The position numbers and the translations under genes are program-made. The notes below the pieces were generated by a model, which was not told the origin of the DNA, did not search any database, and saw only the letters and a list, made by a program, of their open reading frames with translations. Positions 7,817-17,230 of a DNA stretch of 45,658 nt are shown piece by piece; within the stretch, counting starts at the first letter, position 1; each line of letters opens with the position of its first letter. This stretch comes from Clostridia bacterium (GTDB lineage: Bacteria > Bacillota > Clostridia > Oscillospirales > Feifaniaceae), in the NCBI GenBank assembly GCA_017427525.1, contig JAFRSP010000012.1, positions 1 to 45,658 on the forward strand, in the 5' to 3' direction.

Positions 7817-8518
7817 TTACTTGCCGTCCTCTTCATCGAGCTCAAAGCGGTAGCCGTAGCTGCGCACCGTGCGGATCACGCGCCCCCAATCGCCCAGCTT
7901 TGCGCGGATTTTCTTGATGTGGGTGTCGACGGTACGGAGATCACCGAAGTAATCGTAGCCCCAAACGGCATTGAGGATCTGGTCGCGCGAGAGGGCCACG
8001 TTGCGGTTGTCGGCCAGATAGACCAGCAGTTCATACTCCTTGGGAGAGAGGTCGAGCCTGCGGCCCTCCAGGGTGACAATGCGCCCCAGCTCGTCAATGG
8101 TGAGGGAGCCGAAGGTTTTGGGAAGGGCCGCGTCCGGCTCCGCGGATTTACGAAGGAGGGCCTTGATGCGGGCAGTCAAAACAATGGGGGAGAAGGGTTT
8201 GCCCACATAGTCGTCTGCCCCCAGCTCAAAGCCGAAGATCTCATCGGCCTCTTCGGTTCGGGCGGTAAGCATCACGACCGGAAGCGAGGGGTAGCGCGAT
8301 TTGATCTGACGCAGCGTCTTCCATCCGTCGAGTACCGGCATCATTACATCCAAAACGACCAGCGAAAGTTCGTCGCCTTTTTCTTCCACAATACGCAATG
8401 CTTCCCCGCCGTCTTTTGCCTCAAGCACCGTAAAGCCTTCGCGCTTGAGAAAATCGCCGACCAGGCGGCGCAGTCTGTCTTCATCGTCTGCCACAAGAAT
8501 CTGGATCACATGGCTCAA
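7817..8518 (-). CDS. OmpR/PhoB-family response regulator
   Basis: 233 residues, the normal length. Receiver domain residues 1-120 with acidic pair DDE (11-13), phospho-acceptor Asp57 in VVLDVMMPVLDGW and Lys in the GKPF motif; winged-helix DNA-binding domain in the last 100 residues (LSPKEYELLVYLADN, VDTHIKKIRAKLGD, VRSYGYRF). I choose the TTG at 8518 because AGAGGTGA lies 6 bases upstream; the frame stays open to 8581 but that extension does not look like protein. First gene of the pair with the kinase at 6106-7692. Small inverted repeats (8584-8599, 8607-8617) sit in the leader. Confidence 0.93.
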   Translation of the reverse strand: MSHVIQILVADDEDRLRRLVGDFLKREGFTVLEAKDGGEALRIVEEKGDELSLVVLDVMMPVLDGWKTLRQIKSRYPSLPVVMLTARTEEADEIFGFELGADDYVGKPFSPIVLTARIKALLRKSAEPDAALPKTFGSLTIDELGRIVTLEGRRLDLSPKEYELLVYLADNRNVALSRDQILNAVWGYDYFGDLRTVDTHIKKIRAKLGDWGRVIRTVRSYGYRFELDEEDGK

Positions 8519-8696
8519 AGCAATCACCTCTTTGCTTGAAATGGAAGGACCGGCGCAGGGTCCTCTGGAGCCGACCTTCATGGAGAGGCTTTGGCCTCTT
8601 CGAAGGCGGCAGACTGCCGGCCCATGTGCAGATTTACCATACCCGAATCGTGTGTAGCTTTTGTGAACACACGGAAACGGCGGCGTGACAGACAGC

Positions 8697-8752
8697 CAAA
8701 AACCCCATATTGCTGCGAAACGCCCTCACAAGGAGAAATTCAGCAGGGGTTT
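8697..8752 (-). terminator. Probable terminator after cca
   Basis: On minus, AAACCCC-TGCTG pairs with CAGCA-(ATAT)-GGGGTTT, followed by TTGG; a two-part stem with a long loop and a four-base bulge. Lies directly after the cca stop. Confidence 0.45.
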
Positions 8753-8754
8753 GA

Positions 8755-10098
8755 TCAAGACTCGGAGAGCCACAGGGCAGCCTGCCGCAGCAGGGCTTCC
8801 CTATCGTTTTCCACTTGCTCATCCATCACAGCTTCCAGCAGACGGTTGAGCAGCGTTCCGAGAGCGGGACCTCTGGAACTGCCGAGCGCCAGAAGATCGT
8901 CGCCCGAAACGGCGAGCTGCGCCAAGGAACAGCAGAGTTCTCGCTCCAGCACCTGCCGGGAGAGCGCCTCCACGGCGGAGATCCGTGCGAGCTTTTCAGG
9001 GCGCCGATCGGGCGCCTGCCCGGCGACGTCGGCGCGCTGAAGAGCGAAGAGCTCTTCGAGCATGGAGGGGGGCACCCTTGCCATGAGGCGGCGCACGGCG
9101 GGCAGTGTGGGTTTGGTGCGCTCATCGTGCAGCAGCACCAGAGAGACCACCCGTTCGCGCAGCGTATTGGAGCAGCGAAGACGGCGTAAGATTGCGTCTG
9201 CCGCTTCAGCCCCCCGGACAGGGTGTCCCTTGAAGTGACTGATTCCTTCCGCATCCACCGTGGCGCAGAGCGGTTTTGCAACGTCGTGCAGCAGGGCTGC
9301 GAGGCGCAGTGCCGGCGTCGGAGGAGAGGTGGAGAGCACGGCCAGCGTGTGCCGCCAGATATCGAGATAGTGGTGAGGGGTGTTCTGGGGAAAGTCCTTC
9401 TGAGCCGCAAGCTCGGGCAGAATGGCAAAGAGAAGATCCGAGAATTCCGAAAGAGCCGTTTCGGCATGCGGTGCACAGAGCAGCTTGAGCAGCTCGGGGA
9501 GCAGCCGTTCGGGAGCGGTGCGCACCACGGTGGGGGCCAACTCGTGCAGAGCAGCCGCCGTATCGGGCTCGACCGTCAGTCCGAAAAGGGCCAGAAAGCG
9601 CACGCCGCGCAGAAGACGCAGCGCATCCTCCCCAAAGCGGCGGGAGGGGTCGCCGACGCAGCGCAGCAGTCGGGCTTTGAGATCCTGTCGGCCGCCGAAG
9701 GGGTCGATCAGCCCGCGAAGGGGGTGATAGGCCATGGCGTTGACGGTGAAATCTCGGCGGGCGAGATCCTCTTCAAGGGTACAGCCGAAGAGGACCCGGT
9801 CGGGATGACGGCCGTCGGCATAGCCGGATTCGGTTCGAAAGGGGGTGATTTCATAGGCCGTTCCGTCAAAAGGAACGGTGACGGTACCGTGGGAAAGCCC
9901 GGTCGGAATGGGGCCGTACTCCGCAAAGAGCGCGAGGATCTGTTCCGGAAGGGCGGCGGTGCAGAGATCCCAGTCCTCCGGAGTGCGGGAGAGCAGGCAG
10001 TCGCGCACGCAGCCGCCCACCGCGTAGGTTTCGAACCCCGCGCGCTCCAGACGTTCGATCAGCTGCCCCACCGCAGTGGGAAGCTTCAGCTCGGTCAT
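8755..10098 (-). CDS. cca: CCA tRNA nucleotidyltransferase (class II, with HD domain)
   Basis: 447 residues. Adds or repairs the 3' CCA end of tRNAs from CTP and ATP. The nucleotidyltransferase core shows GGCVRD (28-33), the metal-binding pair EDWD (Asp42, Asp44) and RRDFTVNAMAY, then RRFGEDALRLLRGVRF for template and tRNA contacts. A C-terminal HD domain (LLHDVAKP) is present, as in many bacterial enzymes with phosphohydrolase activity. ATG 10098 follows AAAGGAG by 8 bases; a longer open frame upstream is not protein-like. It lies 91 bases after sucD and may be the third gene of that transcript. Confidence 0.93.
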   Translation of the reverse strand: MTELKLPTAVGQLIERLERAGFETYAVGGCVRDCLLSRTPEDWDLCTAALPEQILALFAEYGPIPTGLSHGTVTVPFDGTAYEITPFRTESGYADGRHPDRVLFGCTLEEDLARRDFTVNAMAYHPLRGLIDPFGGRQDLKARLLRCVGDPSRRFGEDALRLLRGVRFLALFGLTVEPDTAAALHELAPTVVRTAPERLLPELLKLLCAPHAETALSEFSDLLFAILPELAAQKDFPQNTPHHYLDIWRHTLAVLSTSPPTPALRLAALLHDVAKPLCATVDAEGISHFKGHPVRGAEAADAILRRLRCSNTLRERVVSLVLLHDERTKPTLPAVRRLMARVPPSMLEELFALQRADVAGQAPDRRPEKLARISAVEALSRQVLERELCCSLAQLAVSGDDLLALGSSRGPALGTLLNRLLEAVMDEQVENDREALLRQAALWLSES

Positions 10099-10189
10099 GT
10101 GCGAAACTCCTTTCAGGAAGAGAATCTGCCGGAAGAGATTCCTCCCGACCGGGAGGATCACGGGGGATTCCTTGGATTGCGCGATTTTG

Positions 10190-11089
10190 TCAGTGCAGCA
10201 GCGCCTCGTCGATCCCCGCACGGCGCGCGGCCTCAAGCAGCGTCTGCCCCAACAGATCGGGGGTATCCGCCACGGGAATGCCGCATGCGCGGATGGCTGC
10301 GATCTTATCGTTTGCGCCGCCCTTTCCGCCTGAGATAATGGCGCCGGCATGCCCCATACGGCGTCCCGGCGGGGCGGTACGCCCCGCAATGAAGGCGGCG
10401 ACCGGTTTGGTCATGCAGTCGCGCGCATAGAGGGCGGCCTGCTCTTCACCGCTTCCGCCGATTTCGCCGATCATGAGCACGGCGAGGGTCTCCTCGTCGC
10501 GCTCGAAGGCCTCCAGCACGTCGAGGAAACCGGTGCCGCGGATGGGGTCGCCCCCGATGCCGACGGCGGTGGACTGCCCGATACCCAGAGCGGTGAGCTG
10601 GTCGACGGCCTCATAGGTCAAGGTGCCCGACCGGGATACCACGCCGACCCTGCCCTTTTTGCAGATATTGCCCGGCAGGATGCCGAGATTGGTCTCGCCA
10701 GGGGTGATAATGCCGGGACAGTTCGGGCCGATCAGTCGGGTGCTTCTGCCCTTTAAGAAGTGGTGCACCTTCATCATATCGAGGATGGGGATGCCTTCGG
10801 TGATACAGACCGTGAGAGAGAGCCCTGCAAGGGCCGCCTCCATGATGGAATCGGCCGCGTAGGCCGGCGGCACATAGATCACGCTGGCGTTGGCGCCGGT
10901 GGCGGCGACCGCCTGCTCCACCGTGTCGAAAACCGGCAGGCCGAGTACGGATTGTCCGCCCTTGCCGGGGGTGACCCCGCCGACAATTGCGGTGCCGTAT
11001 TCCAGCATCCGTTCGGTGTGGAACATGCCCTGTCCACCCGTGATGCCCTGCACGATCACACGGGTATCGCGGCTTGCAAAGATGCTCAT
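10190..11089 (-). CDS. sucD: Succinate-CoA ligase, alpha subunit
   Basis: 299 residues, close to the usual 290-300. Binds CoA and carries the phospho-histidine of succinyl-CoA synthetase, interconverting succinyl-CoA and succinate with nucleotide. CoA-binding Rossmann fold at the N terminus (VQGITGGQG), GPNCPG loop at 121-126, and active-site His247 in RRMGHAGAI. The ATG abuts the sucC stop codon (TAA then ATG, no gap), and GGAGGGGG within the end of sucC serves as ribosome site, so the two subunits are translationally coupled. Confidence 0.95.
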   Translation of the reverse strand: MSIFASRDTRVIVQGITGGQGMFHTERMLEYGTAIVGGVTPGKGGQSVLGLPVFDTVEQAVAATGANASVIYVPPAYAADSIMEAALAGLSLTVCITEGIPILDMMKVHHFLKGRSTRLIGPNCPGIITPGETNLGILPGNICKKGRVGVVSRSGTLTYEAVDQLTALGIGQSTAVGIGGDPIRGTGFLDVLEAFERDEETLAVLMIGEIGGSGEEQAALYARDCMTKPVAAFIAGRTAPPGRRMGHAGAIISGGKGGANDKIAAIRACGIPVADTPDLLGQTLLEAARRAGIDEALLH

Positions 11090-12259
11090 TTAAGCCCCCT
11101 CCTTTGTCAGCGAAACGATGGTATGCACCGCCCTCCCGAGGTCGGGCTCATAGTGGATGGGAAGGCCGGAGGTGCGCAGGATCTCGGCGCCCTTTTCCGC
11201 GTTGGTCCCCTTCATGCGAACCACCAGGGGTACCTCGAGGGAAACGGCTTTGGCGGCCTCTAAAATGCCCTCGGCCAGCACGTCGCAGCGCATGATGCCG
11301 CCGAAGATATTGACCAGAATGCCCCGTACCTTTTGATCTGCGAGCAGGATGGAGAAGGCGGCCGCCACCTTTTCGGCCGAAGCGCCCCCGCCCACGTCGA
11401 GGAAGTTGGCGGGCTCGCCTCCGAAGGCCTTGATGATGTCCATGGTGGCCATGGCAAGACCTGCGCCGTTGACCATGCAGCCGATCGTGCCATCGAGCGG
11501 GATGTAGCTGAGCTTGCTCTTTGCCGCTTCCACCTCGCGGGGGTCTTCCTCCAGCTCGTCGCGCAGCGCGGCAAGTTCTTTGTGGCGCATCAGCGCATTG
11601 TCGTCGAAATTGATCTTCACGTCGAGCGCCAGCAGACGTCCCTCGTCGGTCAGCACGAGGGGATTGAGCTCGATCAAAGAGCAGTCCTTCTCCAGAAAGA
11701 GACGGTAGAGTCCGCGAACCACCGCAAAGAAATCCTTGCGGGCCTCCCCCTTGAGGTCAAGCCCCGCGGCCAGATTTGAGATTTGAAAGTCCCGCAGACC
11801 GATGATGGGATCGACGGCCTGCCGGAGGATTTTTTCGGGGGTTTGCTTTGCGACCTCCTCGATCTCGGTGCCCCCCTCGGTCGACGCCATGAAGACCAGG
11901 CAGGCGTTTTCGCTGTCGAGCAGCAGGCTGAGATAGTATTCGCGGGCGATGGAGAGGGCGGGCGCCACCAGCAGACGGTGGACCACCTTCCCGTTCGGGC
12001 CGGTTTGGGGAGTGACCAGGGTCGCGCCGAGCAGGGCCTGCGCCGCTTCGCGCACCCCCGCCTCGCCCTCGGCAAGGCGAACGCCGCCGGCTTTGCCGCG
12101 GCCGCCCGCGTGGATCTGAGCCTTGACCACAAACCGGTCGCCGCCCAGCGCCCGCGCAGCTGCTGCCGCCTCTTCGGGCGTGAAGGCAACCTGTCCGCCG
12201 GCATTGGGCACGCCGGCCTCATCGAGCAGGGTCAGGGCCTGGTGTTCGTGAATTTTCAA
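11090..12259 (-). CDS. sucC: Succinate-CoA ligase, beta subunit
   Basis: 389 residues, the family length. N-terminal ATP-grasp domain (KIHEHQA start; VVKAQIHAGGRGKAGGV), then IELNPLV, and the C-terminal CoA-ligase domain (GGIMRCDVLAEGI) that meets the alpha subunit. Start is TTG 12259, five bases after a perfect AGGAGGTGA; the open frame extends further up but without protein character. First gene of a sucC-sucD-cca run behind an extended -10 promoter at about 12381. In an anaerobe it may make ATP at the end of succinate or propionate routes or feed succinyl-CoA synthesis (inference). Confidence 0.95.
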   Translation of the reverse strand: MKIHEHQALTLLDEAGVPNAGGQVAFTPEEAAAAARALGGDRFVVKAQIHAGGRGKAGGVRLAEGEAGVREAAQALLGATLVTPQTGPNGKVVHRLLVAPALSIAREYYLSLLLDSENACLVFMASTEGGTEIEEVAKQTPEKILRQAVDPIIGLRDFQISNLAAGLDLKGEARKDFFAVVRGLYRLFLEKDCSLIELNPLVLTDEGRLLALDVKINFDDNALMRHKELAALRDELEEDPREVEAAKSKLSYIPLDGTIGCMVNGAGLAMATMDIIKAFGGEPANFLDVGGGASAEKVAAAFSILLADQKVRGILVNIFGGIMRCDVLAEGILEAAKAVSLEVPLVVRMKGTNAEKGAEILRTSGLPIHYEPDLGRAVHTIVSLTKEGA

Positions 12260-12380
12260 ACGGTTCACCTCCTGATTCAAAAGCGGGGCTTCCCCGCTTT
12301 GCTGGAAAGAATACGGAGCAAGATCCGAAGATTGTCCGGCGGGAAGAAGAGAGAAAAAGAGCCTCCGCCTTTGTTTTTCC

Positions 12381-12389
12381 AGTATACCA
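12381..12389 (-). promoter_or_regulatory. Extended -10 promoter of sucCD
   Basis: On minus TGG TATACT (12389-12381), a TGn-extended -10 with no good -35; leaves a leader of about 120 bases before the TTG start of sucC. Confidence 0.5.
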
Positions 12390-12429
12390 CATCTGTAAAA
12401 GAAATGGCAGAAAAAAAGTGGAAAAAACC

Positions 12430-12449
12430 AAAGGGCAAAAAAGCCCTTT
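12430..12449 (-). terminator. Terminator after feoB
   Basis: AAAGGGC, six-base loop, GCCCTTT, followed on minus by GG and a T run. Lies about 50 bases after the feoB stop. Confidence 0.75.
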
Positions 12450-12501
12450 GCAGAAGCGGAGAGGGAGGACCCCACTCCCCCTTGAGAATGGAAGAGAGCG
12501 T

Positions 12502-14820
12502 TCAGGCGAGCCCCGTCAGCCGTGCAGCTGCCGTGACCGCCATGCAGAGCAGGACGCCGCACAGGGTGGGAAGCAGCGCGGCCAGCGCCGTCCAGCGCAG
12601 CGAGCGGGTTTCGTGGTAGATGGTCAGGCAGGTCGTCGAGCAGGGGAAATGCAGCAGCGAGAAGAGCATCACGCAGAGCGCGGTCAGCGCCGTCCAGCCG
12701 TGGGTCAGAAGGATGCCGTGCAGTTCGGCAAGACTGCCGGTTTCCACCAGCACGCCGCCGCCGGTGTAGATCATCAAGGCGATGGGCAGCACGATTTCAT
12801 TGGCCGGAAAGCCCAGCAGAAAGGCGAGCAGAATCACTCCGTCGAGCCCCATGGCCCTCCCCAGCGGGTCGAGCAGAGCGGAGAGCTGTGCGAGCAGCAC
12901 TCCGCCGTTCCAATTGGCGAGCAGCCAGATCAAAAGCCCTGCCGGCGCAGCCACCAACACGGCTCTCCCCAGCACAAAGACCGTGCGGTCTAAAAGGGAG
13001 CGCAACAGCACCTTTCCGAACTGCGGTTTCCGATAGGGGGGGAGCTCGAGTGTGAAGGAGGAGGGGATCCCCTTCAGCACCGTAGCCGAGAGAAGACGCG
13101 AGCACAGCAGGGTCAACACCACCCCCAGGACCAGAAATCCGAGAAGCAGCCCGGCCGAGAACAGGGAAGAGAAGAGTCCGGAGGCTGCGAAAAAGAGAGA
13201 GATCATGGCGATCAGGGTGGGAAAGCGCCCATTGCAGGGCACGAGGCTGTTGGTGAGAATGGCGATCAGACGTTCGCGGGGACTGTCGATGATGCGGCAG
13301 CCGGTCACCCCCACGGCGTTGCAGCCAAATCCCATGCACATGGTCAGGGCCTGCTTTCCACAGGCGCAACTCCGCCGGAAACAGTGGTCGAGGTTGAAGG
13401 CCACCCGCGGAAGATACCCAAAATCTTCAAGCAGGGTGAAGAGCGGGAAGAAAATGGCCATGGGCGGCAGCATGACTGCAACCACCCAGGAGAGAACACG
13501 CCAGACTCCGTCGATCAGGGCGCGGTGCAGCACGGGGGGAAGGGGAAGGGCCGCAAGCAGAAGATCGAGCCGTCCGCCCAGTTTTCCCAACAAGGAGGCG
13601 AGCAGAGCGGAGGGAAAGTTGGCCGCCCAGATGGTCAGCCACAGCACCAGCCCCAGCAGGGTCAGCATGATGGGGATGCCGAACCGCCGGGAGGTCAGGA
13701 TGCGGTCGAGCTTTCGGTCGAAGGCGTAAGGGTCGCCCTTCTGCAGAGTTACGACCGATTGACAGAGCGTCTGTGCGTGCAGGGTCAGCGTCTGCACTGC
13801 CGTATCATACAGAGAAAGGGGGGAAACCCCCTTCGCTTCCAGCTGCGCGGCTGCGGAGGCTTTGGCGTCTTCGAGCGGCTGTGTCAGCAGGCCGCGCTCT
13901 CGTAGCCGCTCTTCCGTAGGGGCATCCTGCATCAGCAGATGAAGCGCCGTCCAGCGCGCGGGTAGCTTTTCCTCCCCCAGCCGATCCAGAGCGGGTGTCA
14001 GGTTTTCAATCGCCTCCTCCAGAAAATCGGGATAGCGTATGGATGCCGCGGTGGAGGGCGTACTGGCGCACACGGCCGCAACGGCCTCCCGGAGCGCCTC
14101 CAGCCCCTCTCCGCTGCGGGCAGAAACAGCGGTCACTGGCAGTCCCAGGCGCTGCGAGAGCAGGGGCAGATCAAGGTGCACGCCCTTTTTGTAAGCCTCG
14201 TCCATGAGGTTGACGCAGACCACGACCCGAGGGGTGATCTCGATCGCCTGCAGCACCAGACTCAGCCCCCGTTCCAGACAGGTGGCGTCGCAGACCACCA
14301 CCACGGCGTCGGGGCGGGAGAAGCAGAGGAAATCGCGCGCCACCTCCTCTTCGGCGGAGTGTGACAAGAGAGAATAGGTACCCGGCAGATCGATCAGCCG
14401 GTAGCGGCAGCCTTCCCATGCGTATTCGCCCCACGCGCTGGCAACCGTTTTGCCCGGCCAGTTTCCGGTGTGCTGTTTCAGGCCGGTCAGGGCGTTGAAC
14501 ACAGTGGATTTGCCCACATTCGGGTTGCCGGCCAGCGCCACCGTGAAGGAGTCTGCGGTCGGCTGCAGGGGCGGTGCGGACGGCGCCACCAACACGGAGT
14601 CGGCGTCTTCCTTCCGCAGGGCGATGGCCGCGCCCCCCACAAAATAGACGGTCGGATCGCCGTGGGGGCTGCTTCCGCGGCACTCGACCAGAGCGCCGGG
14701 GGTCAGCCCGATTTCCTGAAGTCTCCGCCGCATGGCACCCGATGCGGTGAGCTCGGTCACGGTGCCGAGCTGTCCGGCTGTCAGGCTGCCGAGCGGCAGG
14801 ACCTCCTGCTTGATATACAT
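12502..14820 (-). CDS. feoB: Fused FeoA-FeoB ferrous iron transporter
   Basis: 772 residues. Ferrous iron uptake across the membrane driven or gated by a GTPase-like domain. Residues 8-80 are a FeoA SH3-like domain fused in front. The G domain has G1 GNPNVGKST (98-106), G3 DLPG (144-147), G4 NLMD and G5 SARS. The membrane part contains CMGFGCNAVGVTGCRIID and LTNSLVPCNGRFPT, the two conserved Cys-bearing gate motifs of FeoB. ATG 14820. Separate feoA and feoC genes are not seen nearby. It diverges from the glycosidase at 14966 with overlapping promoter elements; no clear Fur box was recognised. Confidence 0.95.
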   Translation of the reverse strand: MYIKQEVLPLGSLTAGQLGTVTELTASGAMRRRLQEIGLTPGALVECRGSSPHGDPTVYFVGGAAIALRKEDADSVLVAPSAPPLQPTADSFTVALAGNPNVGKSTVFNALTGLKQHTGNWPGKTVASAWGEYAWEGCRYRLIDLPGTYSLLSHSAEEEVARDFLCFSRPDAVVVVCDATCLERGLSLVLQAIEITPRVVVCVNLMDEAYKKGVHLDLPLLSQRLGLPVTAVSARSGEGLEALREAVAAVCASTPSTAASIRYPDFLEEAIENLTPALDRLGEEKLPARWTALHLLMQDAPTEERLRERGLLTQPLEDAKASAAAQLEAKGVSPLSLYDTAVQTLTLHAQTLCQSVVTLQKGDPYAFDRKLDRILTSRRFGIPIMLTLLGLVLWLTIWAANFPSALLASLLGKLGGRLDLLLAALPLPPVLHRALIDGVWRVLSWVVAVMLPPMAIFFPLFTLLEDFGYLPRVAFNLDHCFRRSCACGKQALTMCMGFGCNAVGVTGCRIIDSPRERLIAILTNSLVPCNGRFPTLIAMISLFFAASGLFSSLFSAGLLLGFLVLGVVLTLLCSRLLSATVLKGIPSSFTLELPPYRKPQFGKVLLRSLLDRTVFVLGRAVLVAAPAGLLIWLLANWNGGVLLAQLSALLDPLGRAMGLDGVILLAFLLGFPANEIVLPIALMIYTGGGVLVETGSLAELHGILLTHGWTALTALCVMLFSLLHFPCSTTCLTIYHETRSLRWTALAALLPTLCGVLLCMAVTAAARLTGLA

Positions 14821-14892
14821 ATGGTAACCCCTCGTTTCTCACATTGTGGAAGGGGCGGAATTCCCCCCTTCTGTTTTCATCATAGCGTCCGA

Positions 14893-14921
14893 TTGAAAAA
14901 AGGTGTAAAAGTTGCTATAGT
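14893..14921 (+). promoter_or_regulatory. Promoter of GH26-like gene
   Basis: TTGAAA (14893-14898), 17-base spacer, TATAGT (14916-14921), 44 bases before the ATG at 14966. Confidence 0.75.
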
Positions 14922-14947
14922 ATACAGGAATTCTGAAAAATCCGAAA
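14919..14947 (-). promoter_or_regulatory. Possible feoB promoter overlapping the divergent one
   Basis: On minus TTTCGG (14947-14942), 17 bases, TATACT (14924-14919). The -10 overlaps the -10 of the opposite promoter; the -35 is weak, so confidence is moderate. Confidence 0.45.
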
Positions 14948-14965
14948 CGGCGGGGAGGGGTTGCG

Positions 14966-16633
14966 ATGGAGCGCAGGCGGATCGTTCGAATCTTGAGCTG
15001 GCTGACAGCGGCGGTGCTCACGGCGCTCTGCCTGCTGTTTGCGGCATGGCAGTTCCGCCCCTGGCCGCTTGAGCCGCGCGGGAGCTGCCGCTATTATCTA
15101 GACGGGGTCTGGCTCGAGCAGGGCGAGCGCCCCCGCGGTGTCCGCAGGGATTTCGATTGCCGCTGTGTGGCGAAACGGCCGGAGGAGTTGGTGTATTACA
15201 ACTACCCGGAGGGCTACCGGCTCACGCTTCCCAAGGATACGGAGTTTGACCTCACCCACGGCAACGTGGTGACCGAACTGAGGTCGAAGGATTTTGCACT
15301 CACGGTTTCAAGGGAATGGTCGCCTTATAAGGATGTGGACGGATACCTTCAGTTCTATCAAAACCGCTTTTATGAAAACGAGGGTTTCCGGGAGAGCAAC
15401 GGCCTTATGCTGCTGGAGGACGAGACCATCGAGACTGCCGGCCGGCCGACCCGCCTGCTCACCCTCTCGTTCAGTTGGGACTGTGCGCTGAAGGATTCGG
15501 TCTACACCTTTGCCTATCAGAAGGTTGGCAGAAGCTACCTGCGCTATCTCTTTCGGGGAACCGAGTTCAACGAGTCCTATACCGAGGCCTGCCGAAAGGT
15601 GCTGCAGTCGTTTCAGACGATCCCTCCGAAAGGAAGGGCGAAGAGCACCCTTCACCCCGAACCCAAGGCCGATCCCCACTGGAGCGCGGAAACGGCCGCG
15701 CTCTGGCAGCGCTATCGGGAACAAAAGGGGGTCGACTGGGGAATTTTTGTGGCCGACATGTTCGGCGACGGTCTCAGAGAGACCGTTCCGGCGATGGAGG
15801 AGAAGATCGGGCGTCCCTTCGAGGTGGTGCTGCTCTATCTCCAGCTGGGGTACCCTCTCGACGGGCCGACGCTGGAACTTGCGCGCGAACGCGGCAAGGT
15901 CATCGAGCTCACCCTCCAGGTCTCGGCCGAAAACAACACCGAGATCTATGGCTACACCCCGATGTTTGACCTGCTGGCCGGCCGGTTCGACGAGGATCTT
16001 CGGCAGCTCGCAGGGCAGCTCAAGGACTTTGAACATCCCGTGCTCTTCCGACTCAACAACGAGATGAATTCCGATTGGACCTCCTACTCCGGCATTGTCA
16101 CCCTGAGCGATCCCGAGATCTACATCGCGGTCTGGCGCTATATCTACGCCTTTTTCCGGGATGAGGGAGTCGACAATCTGATCTGGGTGTTCAATCCCAA
16201 CGACCGCAACTACCCGCCCTCCAACTGGAATCATTTCACGCGCTACTGGCCGGGAGAAGACTATGTGCAGATGATCGGCCTGACCGGATACAACACCGGC
16301 GATTACTATGCCGATCTCACAGGAGAGACCTGGCGGGAATTCTCCGAGATCTATACCGATGTGGAAGAAAACTACCGCCCGTATTTCGGGGACTATCCCT
16401 GGATGATCACCGAGTTTGGCTGCTCCTCTTACGGGGGAGACAAGGTGAAGTGGATCGAAGAGATGTTTGGGTGTATCGACGATTTTGAGAATCTCAAGGT
16501 GGCGGTGTGGTGGAGCTATGCCGATTTCGACACCCGCGAGGGAAAAGAGGGTATTGCGGCACGGCCGTACTATCTCGACGAAACGGAGGAAACGCTGCAG
16601 GCCTTCGCCGCAGGGCGAAACGCCCAGCCCTGA
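14966..16633 (+). CDS. Membrane-anchored GH26-like glycoside hydrolase
   Basis: 555 residues. N-terminal signal anchor (residues 9-28), then a region of about 190 residues of unclear fold, then a (beta/alpha)8 domain like GH26 mannanases. Likely acid/base Glu366 in RLNNEMNSDW and nucleophile Glu483 in ITEFGCSS match the two catalytic glutamates of clan GH-A. Conserved aromatic residues around VWWSYADFD near the end fit a sugar-binding cleft. ATG 14966 follows GGGGAGGGG. Single-gene transcript with its own promoter and terminator. Substrate (mannan, or a wall/exopolysaccharide glycan) is not decided by sequence. Confidence 0.78.
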   Translation: MERRRIVRILSWLTAAVLTALCLLFAAWQFRPWPLEPRGSCRYYLDGVWLEQGERPRGVRRDFDCRCVAKRPEELVYYNYPEGYRLTLPKDTEFDLTHGNVVTELRSKDFALTVSREWSPYKDVDGYLQFYQNRFYENEGFRESNGLMLLEDETIETAGRPTRLLTLSFSWDCALKDSVYTFAYQKVGRSYLRYLFRGTEFNESYTEACRKVLQSFQTIPPKGRAKSTLHPEPKADPHWSAETAALWQRYREQKGVDWGIFVADMFGDGLRETVPAMEEKIGRPFEVVLLYLQLGYPLDGPTLELARERGKVIELTLQVSAENNTEIYGYTPMFDLLAGRFDEDLRQLAGQLKDFEHPVLFRLNNEMNSDWTSYSGIVTLSDPEIYIAVWRYIYAFFRDEGVDNLIWVFNPNDRNYPPSNWNHFTRYWPGEDYVQMIGLTGYNTGDYYADLTGETWREFSEIYTDVEENYRPYFGDYPWMITEFGCSSYGGDKVKWIEEMFGCIDDFENLKVAVWWSYADFDTREGKEGIAARPYYLDETEETLQAFAAGRNAQP

Positions 16634-16694
16634 GGCGGAAAGTTGTTCAACCCTTTCGCAATACAAGTAAAACTATCCGTCCAAGCAAGAAAGA

Positions 16695-16734
16695 GCGCCG
16701 AATTCCCGATAGAGGGGAATTCGGCGCCTTTTTT
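16695..16734. terminator. Strong terminator between convergent genes
   Basis: GCGCCGAATTCCC (16695-16707) pairs with GGGAATTCGGCGC (16715-16727), then C and six T on plus; on minus the stem is followed by a T-rich tail, so it may work both ways. Confidence 0.9.
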
Positions 16735-16770
16735 GTCGTTGTCCGAAGGAAAAAACGGGATGGATTCGGA

Positions 16771-17136
16771 TCATGTTCCCGTCGTCAACGCTTCTGAAAT
16801 GCTGCGAAGCCTCTCGATCAGCAAATCAGGTCTGTCTGCGTATGTATCGCTTCGAAAGATCAGGGTGTTCCACAAATCATGCAGCATGGCTGCGAGGTCA
16901 GGATCATCGCACAACTCATATGCGGCATAAAGATTGCTGATCAGAGCTTCCATGGTATCTTGATTGGAAAGGTCTTCGTGTTCTGCTTTCTCAATCGCAA
17001 AAGAAATCAGAGTCTCGCAGCGGCGCAGCCGATCGTCTCTGTTCTTTCTCTCGTTTACATGGCTTCCCGTAAAGAAAGCGGCTATCATGAGTATGACAGA
17101 CAGAACGGCAAGAATGGGTATCGTTTTGTTTTTCAT
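16771..17136 (-). CDS. Small membrane-anchored protein of unknown function
   Basis: 121 residues. One N-terminal hydrophobic segment (about 5-24, ILAVLSVILMIAAFFTG) anchors a charged, helical domain outside or inside the membrane; no lipobox. The rest (RRCETLISFAIEKAEHEDL through LIERLRSISEAL) looks all-alpha with no motif I recognise. ATG 17136 sits behind GGGAGGG. Lies 94 bases downstream of the ChrA pair on the same strand, so may be co-transcribed. Coding character is good, function unknown. Confidence 0.65.
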   Translation of the reverse strand: MKNKTIPILAVLSVILMIAAFFTGSHVNERKNRDDRLRRCETLISFAIEKAEHEDLSNQDTMEALISNLYAAYELCDDPDLAAMLHDLWNTLIFRSDTYADRPDLLIERLRSISEALTTGT

Positions 17137-17230
17137 ATTTCCCTCCCATCATGTATGTCACAAGTCGCTCTGCCCGTTTGTTCTCTTCTGTGCGGTTTCA
17201 AAGAGAAACAGCGGGAAGAGGTCGTCTCGA

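Noticed and set aside
6106-16666. Many long open frames opposite real genes (for example 9223-10338 plus, 11783-12619 plus, 15308-16666 minus)
   Set aside because: They are shadows caused by GC-rich codon bias of the true genes; no ribosome sites, no family matches and low-quality translations.
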